DNA from: Clostridiaceae bacterium DTU079
GTDB taxonomy: Bacteria; Bacillota; Clostridia; Acetivibrionales; Acetivibrionaceae
Length of the DNA: 51,649 nucleotides
Direction of reading: 5' to 3'
Assembly (NCBI GenBank): GCA_001512505.1
Contig: LFSC01000023.1
Coordinates: 59,431-111,079, forward strand
Below, in pieces: positions 10,006-17,706 of this stretch. A model generated the notes under the pieces. The model had not been told where the DNA came from, searched no databases, and was given only the letters and a program-made list of their open reading frames with translations. Position 1 is the stretch's first letter. Every line of letters starts with the position of its first letter. A program made the translations under genes and the position numbers.

Positions 10006-10021
10006 AGAAAGAAGGGGAAAG

Positions 10022-10705
10022 ATGGAGCCATTCGACCTTTCAATATACAAAGATAAGATTGATAGTGTAAAGCACAGGTATGAGAAGGCAAAAATATACT
10101 ATTACAATCAAAAGGGTAAAATGGATCAGCTGAAAGAGCAAAAATTCACTCTTGAGCAGCTGCTGCAGAGAACTCTTGACAATATTGATGTTTTGGAAAA
10201 GGTGAGAATGCTACTCCAAAAAGTATCCGAGTATGCCCGGGAGCAGTCGAGGGCACAAATTGAGTCATTGGTAACAAACTGTCTTCAGTATATATTTGAC
10301 TCAAATATTGAGTTTAAAATTGAAATAAGTGAGGTAAGGGGAAAACCGGAAGCCGAGTTTTACGTGGTCAGCAACTTCGACGGAACAGTTATTAAGACAA
10401 AGCCCCAGGAAGCCAGGGGTGGAGGGGTAATTGACATTATATCCCTTGCCATAAGGATTGCAATGTTAGAATGCAGCAATCTGGATATAAAAGGCCCGAT
10501 TATATTGGATGAGCCGGCAAAGCATGTTAGTGATGATTACATCACGCAGGTTGCAGAGTTTTTAAAACAGGTTACTTATATGTTTAACAGGCAGGTTATA
10601 ATGGTAACGCACAACCGGCATCTTAGCGAAATGGCTGATAAATGGTATAGGGTGGAATTGGTTGATGGCATCAGTATTGTTACAGGAAATGATGAAAGCC
10701 TGTAA
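10022..10705 (+). CDS. single-lobe SbcC/Rad50/SMC-type ATPase, lacks Walker A
   Basis: A 227-residue protein. Residues 10-75 form a Gln/Glu/Lys-rich coiled coil. The C-terminal part looks like the second lobe of an SMC/Rad50/SbcC ATPase: a signature-like ARGGG at 131-135 followed by a helix rich in SLAI, Walker B with LDEP (Asp163, Glu164), and an H-loop VTHN with His197. There is no GxxxxGK[ST] anywhere in the protein, so the first lobe is missing. The gene is 16 bp after folD and ends 22 bp before the rny promoter. AAGAAGGGGAAAG precedes the ATG. It may pair with a separate Walker A protein or be a regulatory lobe. The family fold is clear and the role unknown. Confidence 0.7.
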   Translation: MEPFDLSIYKDKIDSVKHRYEKAKIYYYNQKGKMDQLKEQKFTLEQLLQRTLDNIDVLEKVRMLLQKVSEYAREQSRAQIESLVTNCLQYIFDSNIEFKIEISEVRGKPEAEFYVVSNFDGTVIKTKPQEARGGGVIDIISLAIRIAMLECSNLDIKGPIILDEPAKHVSDDYITQVAEFLKQVTYMFNRQVIMVTHNRHLSEMADKWYRVELVDGISIVTGNDESL

Positions 10706-10727
10706 AGCCTAGAAAACTATTTGATTC

Positions 10728-10756
10728 TTGACATAAAATTTAAAAAAGATTAAAAT
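10728..10756 (+). promoter_or_regulatory. sigma-A-type promoter of rny
   Basis: TTGACA at 10728-10733, a 17-base spacer, and TAAAAT at 10751-10756 (5 of 6 matches). It lies 78 bp upstream of the proposed rny start. Confidence 0.75.
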
Positions 10757-10833
10757 TAAATGGTACTTGAATGTTATTTATTATTATTGGATTTGAATTT
10801 GACCATTGAAAACTGAATAAGGAGGTGTGTGCT

Positions 10834-12399
10834 ATTAACTTTGCTATTGGATTGTTAATAGGTATAGTAATTGCAGTAATTGCTTCAATTATTGCTTCAG
10901 TAATAAGTTTCCGAAGAGGTATTGAGTTTAGAAGGAAAAAAGCAGAGGCTGAGATTGGCAGTGCCGAGCAGGAAGCTAAGAGGATAATTAGTGAGGCAGA
11001 GAAGTTGGCGGAAAGCAAAAAGAGGGAAGTATTGCTGGAAGCTAAGGAAGAGATTCATAAAAGCAGGATGGAACTCGATAGGGAAATCAAAGACCGAAGA
11101 AATGAGATTCAAAGACAGGAGCGGAGACTTGTTCAAAAGGAAGAGACTTTGGATAGGAAAGTTGAATCCTTAGAGCAAAAGGAAGAAGTTCTTAACAAGA
11201 AGACAAAGGAAATCCAGGCGCTTTATGAAAAGACAGCAGAGCTCCAGAGACAGCAATTGGAAGAACTCGAACGAATATCCGGGCTTTCTGTTGAAGAAGC
11301 AAAGGAAGTTCTTCTTAAGAATGTAGAAAGCGAAGTAAGGCATGAGATGGCAATTCTTGTTAAGGACATTGAAGCAAAGGCTAAAGAAGAAGCAGAGGCA
11401 AAGGCGAAAAATATTGTGGCCATGGCAATTCAAAAATGTGCTGCTGATCACGTTTCTGAAGTTACAGTTTCTGTAGTTCCGCTTCCAAACGATGAAATGA
11501 AGGGAAGAATAATTGGACGTGAGGGTAGAAATATTAGAACTCTTGAAACACTAACCGGAATCGATCTGATTATTGACGACACACCAGAGGCTGTTATACT
11601 TTCAGGATTTGACCCTGTAAAACGCGAAGTAGCAAGAATCACACTGGAAAAGCTTATTCTTGACGGAAGAATTCATCCGGCAAGAATTGAGGAGATGGTT
11701 GAAAAGGCCAGAAAAGAGGTTGAAAATACCATTCGCCAGGAGGGAGAAAACGCTACCTTTGAAACAGGGGTTCACGGATTGCATCCGGAGATAATTAAGC
11801 TGCTTGGAAAGCTTAAGTTTAGGACCAGTTACGGTCAGAATGTGCTCAATCATTCTATTGAGGTATCACATCTCGCAGGAATCATGGCTGCAGAGCTTGG
11901 TGTCGATGTAAATATAGCCAAAAGAGCAGGGTTGTTGCATGACATTGGTAAGGCGGTAGATCATGAGGTGGAAGGATCCCATGTTACTATCGGAGCCGAT
12001 ATTGCTAAAAAGTACAAGGAAAGCAATGAGGTTATTAATGCAATTGCTTCACATCATGGCGATGTAGAAGCCACATCAATAATTGCCGTGCTTATACAGG
12101 CTGCCGATTCAATATCAGCGGCAAGACCTGGAGCTAGGAGAGAGAGTCTTGAGTCTTATATCAAGAGACTGGAAAAGCTTGAAGAGATAGCAAACTCCTT
12201 TGAGGGAGTTGACAAGTGTTTTGCTATTCAAGCAGGTAGAGAAATTCGTATAATGGTTAAACCTGAGGATGTATCTGATTCGGATATTGCTTTAGTGGCA
12301 AGGGATATAGTTAAGAGGATTGAGAATGAGCTTGATTATCCGGGACAGATTAAGGTAAATGTAATAAGGGAAACCAGATATATCGAATATGCTAAATAA
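10834..12399 (+). CDS. rny: ribonuclease Y
   Basis: A protein of about 521 residues. An N-terminal membrane anchor ([17 protein letters not shown]) leads into a long coiled coil (to about residue 190), then a KH domain ([15 protein letters not shown]) and an HD domain with [12 protein letters not shown] and SHHGD. RNase Y is the membrane-bound endonuclease that starts mRNA decay in many Firmicutes. The start is unusual. A perfect AAGGAGGTG occupies 10819-10827, so the in-frame GTG at 10825 lies inside the ribosome site, and the best-spaced codon is ATT 10834. TTG 10852 is the other choice and would shorten the anchor by six residues. ymdB and spoVS follow, as in Bacillus. Confidence 0.95.
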   Translation: MNFAIGLLIGIVIAVIASIIASVISFRRGIEFRRKKAEAEIGSAEQEAKRIISEAEKLAESKKREVLLEAKEEIHKSRMELDREIKDRRNEIQRQERRLVQKEETLDRKVESLEQKEEVLNKKTKEIQALYEKTAELQRQQLEELERISGLSVEEAKEVLLKNVESEVRHEMAILVKDIEAKAKEEAEAKAKNIVAMAIQKCAADHVSEVTVSVVPLPNDEMKGRIIGREGRNIRTLETLTGIDLIIDDTPEAVILSGFDPVKREVARITLEKLILDGRIHPARIEEMVEKARKEVENTIRQEGENATFETGVHGLHPEIIKLLGKLKFRTSYGQNVLNHSIEVSHLAGIMAAELGVDVNIAKRAGLLHDIGKAVDHEVEGSHVTIGADIAKKYKESNEVINAIASHHGDVEATSIIAVLIQAADSISAARPGARRESLESYIKRLEKLEEIANSFEGVDKCFAIQAGREIRIMVKPEDVSDSDIALVARDIVKRIENELDYPGQIKVNVIRETRYIEYAK

Positions 12400-12420
12400 G
12401 TATATCTGATAGTTTGCATA

Positions 12421-12446
12421 AAAAAGCGTGAAATCACGCTTTTTAT
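12421..12446 (+). terminator. intrinsic terminator after rny
   Basis: AAAAAGCGTG - AAAT - CACGCTTTTT, a perfect 10-bp stem running into T residues, 21 bp after the rny stop. Confidence 0.9.
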
Positions 12447-12545
12447 GTTATTTAGTGGGTTTTTGCATAGTTAAAAGAACTGAAAGCTTGTAAATTTATT
12501 ATTAGCAGAAGCGGTACAGGTATATAATGGAACGGAGGACATGCT

Positions 12546-13328
12546 TTGAAAATTCTGTTTATTGGAGATGTTTTTGGTAATCCCGGGAGAAAAGCTGTGA
12601 AAGAAATGGTTCATAAGCTGAAAAAAGAGAGGCAAATCGATTTTTGCATTGCCAACGGCGAAAATGCGGCAGGGGGAAGCGGTATTACATATGTGGTTGC
12701 ACAAGAGCTGTACAAAGCGGGAGTTGACGGAATAACCCTCGGAAACCATACATGGTCTAAAAGAGAGGTTGTTAATTTTATAGACTCCGACAATAATATT
12801 GTAAGACCGGCAAATTACCCATCGGAACTTCCGGGAAAGGGGTCAACGATACTTGAGGGTGAGAAGGGCAAAATAGGCATACTTAATCTCATGGGAAGGG
12901 TTTATATGGATAGCATAGATTGTCCCTTTAAGGCAGCCGAGAGAGAGCTGGAATATCTGAAAGCCTTCGCTAAAGTAATTGTTGTCGATATGCATGCGGA
13001 GGCAACCTCGGAAAAATGTGCCCTTGCATGGCATCTTGACGGCAGAGTGAGCTGTGTGTTGGGGACCCATACCCATGTTCAGACTGCTGATGAAAGAATA
13101 TTACCCTGCGGAACGGCATATATTTCAGATGTAGGCATGACCGGACCCTATGACGGAATTATCGGTGTAAAAAGGGAGATTGTAATTGAGAAGTTTATAA
13201 CCCATATGCCTTCGAAATTTGAGGTTGCCCAAGGACCGGTACAGTTTAATGCGGTATATATGGATATTGATGAGAAAAACGGTAAAACCGTAAGTATCGA
13301 AAGAATACATCAGGTGATGGATGTATGA
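12546..13328 (+). CDS. ymdB: YmdB-family metallophosphodiesterase
   Basis: A 260-residue calcineurin-like phosphoesterase of the YmdB/TIGR00282 type. The metal ligands are visible in order: IGDVFGNPGR, ANGENAAGG, TLGNHTWSK, VDMHAEATSEK and GTHTHVQTAD. Members hydrolyse 2',3'- or 3',5'-cyclic nucleotides and in Bacillus affect the biofilm/motility choice; the substrate here is not shown by sequence. The start is TTG 12546 with CGGAGGAC ending 5 bases upstream. It is separated from rny by a terminator, so it should have its own promoter, although the rny-ymdB-spoVS order is ancestral. Confidence 0.93.
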   Translation: MKILFIGDVFGNPGRKAVKEMVHKLKKERQIDFCIANGENAAGGSGITYVVAQELYKAGVDGITLGNHTWSKREVVNFIDSDNNIVRPANYPSELPGKGSTILEGEKGKIGILNLMGRVYMDSIDCPFKAAERELEYLKAFAKVIVVDMHAEATSEKCALAWHLDGRVSCVLGTHTHVQTADERILPCGTAYISDVGMTGPYDGIIGVKREIVIEKFITHMPSKFEVAQGPVQFNAVYMDIDEKNGKTVSIERIHQVMDV

Positions 13329-13380
13329 GGTGATATGGTAGGTTAATTACCAGAATAATTACTATATTTTGTCTAATAAA

Positions 13381-13407
13381 AGAGGATTTACGGTTTTTTT
13401 GTAGAAT
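13381..13407 (+). promoter_or_regulatory. sigma-H promoter of spoVS
   Basis: The -35 AGAGGATTT (13381-13389) fits RNAGGAWWW exactly. After 11 bases the -10 GTAGAAT (13401-13407) fits RNNGAAT exactly. It lies 55 bp upstream of the spoVS start. In Bacillus spoVS is under sigma-H, so both the sequence and the known regulon agree. Confidence 0.85.
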
Positions 13408-13462
13408 TAATATAATATAAGGTATGTTCTATGGTCCAATAAGAAAAGGGGGTAAAAAAGCC

Positions 13463-13729
13463 ATGAATATCTTAAAGGTTTCAGCAAAATCCAACCCAAA
13501 CTCTATTGCAGGAGCGTTAGCAGGTTTTATCAGAGAAAACGGGACAGCTGAGATTCAAGCAATCGGAGCCGGAGCGTTAAATCAAGCGGTAAAGGCGATA
13601 GCTATAGCAAGAGGTTTTGTTGCCCCGTCGGGAATTGAATTGATTTGTATCCCGGCATTTACAGATGTTGAGATCGACGGAACAGAGAAGACTGCGATAA
13701 AGCTTATTGTTGAGCCTAGAAAAGGTTAG
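13463..13729 (+). CDS. spoVS: stage V sporulation protein S
   Basis: An 88-residue Alba-like protein, the usual size for SpoVS. It starts MNILKVSAKS and contains EIQAIGAGALNQAVKA, the most conserved part of the family, and ends KLIVEPRKG. I chose ATG 13463 over the ATG at 13424 because family members begin exactly here and a GGGGG site precedes it; the earlier ATG would add 13 unrelated residues. SpoVS is needed for late sporulation steps (coat assembly, septation control) in Bacillus. Confidence 0.96.
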   Translation: MNILKVSAKSNPNSIAGALAGFIRENGTAEIQAIGAGALNQAVKAIAIARGFVAPSGIELICIPAFTDVEIDGTEKTAIKLIVEPRKG

Positions 13730-13758
13730 CATTATTATATTGACATTATAATCAAATG

Positions 13759-13793
13759 AAAAGACTGTTTCTTTTTCGAGACAGTCTTTTTTT
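13759..13793 (+). terminator. intrinsic terminator after spoVS
   Basis: AAGACTGT and ACAGTCTT arms with extra TC/GA pairing, followed by a run of seven T. It is 30 bp after the spoVS stop. Confidence 0.9.
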
Positions 13794-13982
13794 AATGTGT
13801 GGAAGAATCTTGTGCATAGATAATCTTATGTTAATTTTTTTACCATAATACATGTAATGTGTAACCCTTTTATGCGTTCCAAAATATAATGATAATGTAA
13901 ATAGATCTAAAGATAAAAAAATGGATTAGTTACATGAAAACTTAAATTTGTATTAGTTATTATGTTAAAAGGAGGATTATTT

Positions 13983-14723
13983 ATGCATGATCATGGACCA
14001 AAAATTGAAGCCGGTCAGATTTTAAATCCTGACTGTTTCCCACCACCGAATGAATTGGTATGTATACAGGTGCCAAAGGTATTTGATCAGGTTGCTTTGA
14101 GAGATTGCGTAACAAGAACGGTATGCTTGAAAAATAGCTCGGAGCATTGCCATCCTGTTTACGCATTTGAGGGTGCAACCGACTTTGATATCGTTGAGGT
14201 CAAGGTAATTTCCAAAACCGACTCTTTGTCCAAACCCGGTTATAAAAAGCTTAAACTATTCGTAAGAATAAGGTACAAGATACACTATTCCGACGGTACG
14301 GAACAGCTTTCTCAGGTAGATGAAGCTACTTTTAATCTTACCATAAACGAGATCTATTGTCCGAATTGTGTAACACAGGTTGGAGTTATCAAATCCAACG
14401 ATTGTTGCGGTGAGGGCTCAAGCAAGACCAGGGATGTTGACGGAACTTTGATAAAGGTTGAAGCTTTAGCGGAAGCTTTCAATGATGCCATTAATCCCAA
14501 TACCGGAATGCTAACCCTTGATATTGGTGTATTTTTCATAGTTAAGTGCGAATGTGTTGTGCAGCTGCTTGTTCCTTCATACGGCTACTGTCCTGTTCCG
14601 CCGGAACAGAGCAATCCGGCTGTACAAAACTGCAAGACCTTCAATGACAGATGTAAGACACCGTTCCCAACAAAATTCTTCCCGGACCAGAAGTGGAATC
14701 CTCTGGATAAAAGATGCGATTAA
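13983..14723 (+). CDS. cysteine-rich protein, possibly spore-surface
   Basis: A 246-residue protein with no signal peptide and at least 15 cysteines, in pairs or clusters (YCPNC, NDCCGEG, KCECVV, a C-terminal KRCD). The N-terminal segment NELVCIQVPKVFDQVALRDC has the look of clostridial spore coat or exosporium-type proteins that begin with 'CVQVxKVYDQ', but I cannot name a family. The central part is predicted beta-rich. AAAGGAGG is 7-14 bases before ATG 13983; the earlier in-frame TTG at 13962 precedes that site and is unlikely. It lies alone between two terminators, downstream of spoVS. The spore role is inference from composition and neighbour. Confidence 0.5.
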   Translation: MHDHGPKIEAGQILNPDCFPPPNELVCIQVPKVFDQVALRDCVTRTVCLKNSSEHCHPVYAFEGATDFDIVEVKVISKTDSLSKPGYKKLKLFVRIRYKIHYSDGTEQLSQVDEATFNLTINEIYCPNCVTQVGVIKSNDCCGEGSSKTRDVDGTLIKVEALAEAFNDAINPNTGMLTLDIGVFFIVKCECVVQLLVPSYGYCPVPPEQSNPAVQNCKTFNDRCKTPFPTKFFPDQKWNPLDKRCD

Positions 14724-14732
14724 ATCTAAAGG

Positions 14733-14770
14733 CGCACAGGACTGCAATTAAATTGCAGTTCTGTGTGCTT
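14733..14770 (+). terminator. hairpin terminator after the cysteine-rich gene
   Basis: GCACAGGACTGCAAT pairs with ATTGCAGTTCTGTGTGC around a 3-base loop, with G-T pairs and one bulge. The following sequence TTGTTTA is only a weak T tract, so termination may be partial. Confidence 0.6.
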
Positions 14771-14795
14771 GTTTAGGGGTGTTGGAGTGGTTAAT

Positions 14796-15062
14796 ATGGA
14801 ATATTATTATGTCGGTTTGATGTCGAGAACATATGTGTTCTACCTTGAACATAGGATGAAAAGCGGAGGAGTGACCACTTGTGAAATAACTTTTATGCCC
14901 AGGGACATAATGACGGAACTGTGCAATATGGGAGTACGGTTTAGGGAAAGGGAATTGACTCAAGCAGTTAATGTTCTTCGAGGTTCGGGAGTACCGGGGC
15001 TTAGATTGTTCAGGGAAATACAAAGACCTGATAGATATTACTACCATGAGGTTCCGCTATAA
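14796..15062 (+). CDS. small hypothetical protein
   Basis: An 88-residue basic protein that starts MEYYYVGLMSRTYVFYLEH. ATG 14796 is preceded by TTGGAGTGG. No signal peptide, membrane helix or known motif; two Cys and many Tyr/Arg residues are present. It starts 26 bp after the hairpin that follows the cysteine-rich gene and is closed by a two-way terminator. Function unknown. Confidence 0.55.
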   Translation: MEYYYVGLMSRTYVFYLEHRMKSGGVTTCEITFMPRDIMTELCNMGVRFRERELTQAVNVLRGSGVPGLRLFREIQRPDRYYYHEVPL

Positions 15063-15101
15063 AAATTGATTTGTAAATGTTGTTTTTTATATCGAAAATA
15101 A

Positions 15102-15130
15102 AACTCAAGGGCATTTTCCCTTGAGTTTTT
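15102..15130. terminator. two-way intrinsic terminator between converging genes
   Basis: ACTCAAGGG and CCCTTGAGT arms with a T run on the + side (GAGTTTTT) and AAAATAAAA before the stem, which gives TTTTATTTT on the minus side. It serves the small + strand gene and the minus-strand dehydratase gene. Confidence 0.9.
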
Positions 15131-15161
15131 AAATAGATTCAATTGCTTATATGAACCGATT

Positions 15162-16136
15162 TTAAATCGGTAAATTCCTTTTCATCCAGTCTATTGTCTC
15201 CTTTAAACCGTCCTCAATGCTGAATTTGCTGCTCCAGCTGAGATTGTTTCTGATCTTGTAGCTGTTTAGAACGCAACGGTTTTGTGTAAGAAGTCTGCTG
15301 TCGGTAAATTCAATTCTGTCCTCAGGTTTTTTAAGAAGCCTCAGAATCAATTTGGCCAGATCTGCATTGGATATCTCTTCTCCGGAACCGATATTATATA
15401 TTTCACCGGTCCTGCCGTAAAATAAAACTCTAATCAGGGCTACACAATGGTCAAGGACATATATCCATTCCTTTATATCGGAAGCAGTGTTCTGCAAGTC
15501 TATAGAGGTATCGGAGAGGGCATTTCTTATGCACCCGGGAATAAAATTCTCAATTTTTTGATTCGGTCCGTAGTTGGGACAGCACCGGGTAATTATTGCA
15601 GGAAAATCGTAGGTTTCTGCAAAGGACTTTACCAGAAGGTCTGCTGCTGCTTTTGAGGCGGCGTAAGGATTGAGCGGCAAAACAGGAGATTCTTCGGAGA
15701 AGAAAATCTCTTTGTCCGATGTGTTTCCGTAAACCTCGTCGGTTGACACATGAATAAAGCGGTTTCCTTCAAATTGGTGCTTTCCCCAATAGTGGAGTGC
15801 ACTTTCAAGCAATGATTGGGTACCCAGCACATTTGTATGGGTAACCGATAAAGTATTCTTTGGATTTTTTTCCGTAACCGACTCGGAGGCAAAATGAATT
15901 ATGTAATCCGGACGGTGTCGTTTGATTACATAGTTAACAAGATCCTGGTTTACAATACTTCCTTTTACAAAATGGTATCTGGGAGATCTCTCCAAATCTT
16001 TTAGATTGTCCGGGTTTGATGAATTGCTTAGGTTATCCAGATTGACGATAATAAAATTTTTATTTCTCCTCAGAAAGAATCGGATAAAATTACTTCCTAC
16101 AAAGCCTGAACCGCCTGTTACAAGCATTACTCTCAT
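15162..16136 (-). CDS. NAD-dependent sugar-nucleotide epimerase/dehydratase (dTDP-glucose 4,6-dehydratase-like)
   Basis: A 324-residue extended short-chain dehydrogenase. The NAD site is VTGGSGFVGSNF near residue 6, followed by DNLSNSSN, the HFASES motif, STDEVYGN, and the YAASK catalytic Tyr/Lys motif. The STDEVYG sequence places it with RmlB-type 4,6-dehydratases, which turn NDP-glucose into the 4-keto-6-deoxy sugar for cell-surface glycans. The usual HLAAESHVDRS is replaced by HFASESVTEKN, so the true substrate may differ. The ATG at 16136 has GGAAGTGATT upstream. It stands alone, not in an rml operon. Family sure, substrate unsure. Confidence 0.85.
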   Translation of the reverse strand: MRVMLVTGGSGFVGSNFIRFFLRRNKNFIIVNLDNLSNSSNPDNLKDLERSPRYHFVKGSIVNQDLVNYVIKRHRPDYIIHFASESVTEKNPKNTLSVTHTNVLGTQSLLESALHYWGKHQFEGNRFIHVSTDEVYGNTSDKEIFFSEESPVLPLNPYAASKAAADLLVKSFAETYDFPAIITRCCPNYGPNQKIENFIPGCIRNALSDTSIDLQNTASDIKEWIYVLDHCVALIRVLFYGRTGEIYNIGSGEEISNADLAKLILRLLKKPEDRIEFTDSRLLTQNRCVLNSYKIRNNLSWSSKFSIEDGLKETIDWMKRNLPI

Positions 16137-16373
16137 ATAATCACTTCCATAACTCTGATTAATTTATGTAGGTCATAAGTTGTACTGCATCCTTTTTTAA
16201 GGATTTTGTGCAATCATATACACAGGATACATGATTGTGTTTGGTATAAAACAGCTAATAATTGAATAATCGCTAAGTATACTTAACGGAATAACTGTAT
16301 CCTCTTAACATAATATTCAATAATAAAATTTATGTTACTTCTCCTTAAATTAATTTTATTAATTGAAATTTTG
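16137..16373. other. intergenic region upstream of the dehydratase gene
   Basis: About 240 bp without a supported gene. It holds a 12-bp palindrome TAAGTATACTTA (16274-16285), a 7-bp inverted repeat CAATCAT...ATGATTG (16212-16238) and a small CATCCTT/AAGGAT hairpin near 16190-16205. The two palindromes could be operator sites for the minus-strand gene; no clear promoter was found. Confidence 0.35.
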
Positions 16374-16400
16374 CAAAAAAAGAAGGGCTTTTAAGCCCCA
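16374..16400 (-). terminator. intrinsic terminator of the small coiled-coil gene
   Basis: On the minus strand GGGGCTT-AAAAGCCC is followed by TTC and seven T. It is 6 bp beyond the stop of the gene at 16407. Confidence 0.85.
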
Positions 16401-16406
16401 AATCCG

Positions 16407-16844
16407 TTATCTTTTATTCAGGTTTCTGAGGTATTCCGGTGTGATGTTTGAAAATCCCGATCCCGGCATTATTGGCCTGTTATACATGTTTTCCCTTCCT
16501 GCTTGAGACATTCCTTCGGTGTTGGTTTTAAACATCTTTTGCTCATTTTTGTCATCGGAAATCTCTGATTGGAAAAATGTTCTTCTTTCCGGATAATCGT
16601 TATCAATTTGCTGCTCTAAAGTGTTTTGTCTGTTTTCAAGTTTTTCAACCTTTTGATTGAGGATGGCAATTGATTCTTTGATTTTATCAATGTTTTCCGA
16701 AATGCTTTTGAAGGTGTCGATTATCAAATCTTTTACATCTTTTTGATCTTCTTTGCTTTCCCTGGAATTGTTATTTATTTGTTCCGGCTGAGCCTTCATA
16801 TTGCAATACCTGTTTATGTACATTCTGCGGTTATTTAATAACAT
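16407..16844 (-). CDS. small coiled-coil hypothetical protein
   Basis: A 145-residue hydrophilic protein. Residues of about 35-80 form a heptad-rich coiled coil (DTFKSISENIDKIKESIAIL, then QKVEKLENRQNTLEQQ). The C-terminal third is Gly/Pro/Asn-rich and probably disordered. The ATG at 16844 has a near-perfect AAGGAGGT about 9 bases upstream. It lacks a signal peptide and membrane helix. Own promoter and terminator imply a monocistronic unit. I do not recognise it. Confidence 0.6.
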   Translation of the reverse strand: MLLNNRRMYINRYCNMKAQPEQINNNSRESKEDQKDVKDLIIDTFKSISENIDKIKESIAILNQKVEKLENRQNTLEQQIDNDYPERRTFFQSEISDDKNEQKMFKTNTEGMSQAGRENMYNRPIMPGSGFSNITPEYLRNLNKR

Positions 16845-16915
16845 ATGGCACTTACCTCCTTAGTCTATTATATTACCAGCTAATTGAAAATGTGTAATTT
16901 CAGAGATTCAAATTG

Positions 16916-16961
16916 CAAAAATGGAGGGTGCATATTATAATGTACCAATTGGTATGCACCC
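16916..16961 (-). terminator. terminator after the CBM25-like gene
   Basis: 9-bp perfect arms GGGTGCATA / TATGCACCC. On the minus strand the stem is followed by TCCATTTTT. It is 49 bp beyond the stop of the gene at 17011. Confidence 0.75.
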
Positions 16962-17010
16962 TTTATTCCCTATTTAGACTCTAAATATTACCAATTATAA
17001 ATCTCTTGCA

Positions 17011-17334
17011 TTATTTGGATATATCAAAAGAATAATTCATTCCGCTGTTGTTATCCCAGTTGTTTGCACAGTCCTTGAAACATACGTTTAAGGTGTCGGC
17101 TTCACTGACGGGGATGGTAACCTCAAACCCTGACATGGTTCTTGTCATAGGGTAGTCGTATAAATGATTCCACTTATTTCCGAAACCAACATGTGCATAT
17201 ATATGGGAAGCACCGCTTTTTGAAAGCAGGCCATCATACTTAATTGTTAAATTATCGCCTACTGAAGGTATTGAAGGCATTATGGCTACCCCGTTTGCCA
17301 TATAGTCACTGTTTGCTTTGCTTGCTCTGGGCAT
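17011..17334 (-). CDS. single-domain carbohydrate-binding protein, CBM25-like
   Basis: A 107-residue protein made of one beta-sandwich. It has GDNLTIKYDGLLSKSGASHI, YAHVGFGNKWNH, then an MSGFEVTIPV strand and CFKDCANNWDNNSGMNY, the pattern of family 25 carbohydrate-binding modules (starch binding; the W near HVGFG and the NNWDNN turn are diagnostic). There is no signal peptide and no catalytic domain. I chose ATG 17334 because GGGAGGAATTATA precedes it; an ATG six codons upstream lies across that site. Such small stand-alone modules occur in several clostridia and their role is unknown; glycogen or spore carbohydrate binding is conceivable. Confidence 0.75.
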   Translation of the reverse strand: MPRASKANSDYMANGVAIMPSIPSVGDNLTIKYDGLLSKSGASHIYAHVGFGNKWNHLYDYPMTRTMSGFEVTIPVSEADTLNVCFKDCANNWDNNSGMNYSFDISK

Positions 17335-17706
17335 TATAATTCCTCCCGTCATTTTTTTAGCTTTTTTAAAGCTATTTTATTTTTTGCTCCGCGGGTCTAA
17401 ATAATACTGGTATTTAAAGTTCATACAGTGAATGAATATTAATAATTGGATTAAAAATAAAAATGAATAAAAGCCCAAGCAAAAAGCAGAAAATTACAAA
17501 CTTGATTAAAATTAAAATGAATTAAACTTGCGTTTATTACAAAAGCTTTATAGGAAAGCTATATTTTTATTTTGATCAAATTATTATTTTGTCGGAAATG
17601 GTTAATAATACCATATGCATTAATATGCATTAATAATTTTTTAATTATAACTATTATAAATAGTTTTGTAAAGTTTATGCAAGAAATCTAAGAAAGGATG
17701 AATTAG
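17335..17706. other. divergent intergenic region, AT-rich with short repeats
   Basis: 372 bp between the minus-strand CBM25-like gene and the + strand nucleotidyltransferase gene. It contains a tandem pair of the 10-mer ATATGCATTA (about 17612-17631) and an imperfect direct repeat, GATTAAAAATAAAAATGAAT near 17451 and GATTAAAATTAAAATGAATT near 17504. No ORF was found, and no -35/-10 pair stands out. The repeats could be binding sites for a regulator of either gene. Confidence 0.4.

Noticed and set aside
13424..13462. Earlier start for SpoVS
   Set aside because: SpoVS proteins begin at the MxILKVSAKS motif and the ribosome site is inside the would-be extension.
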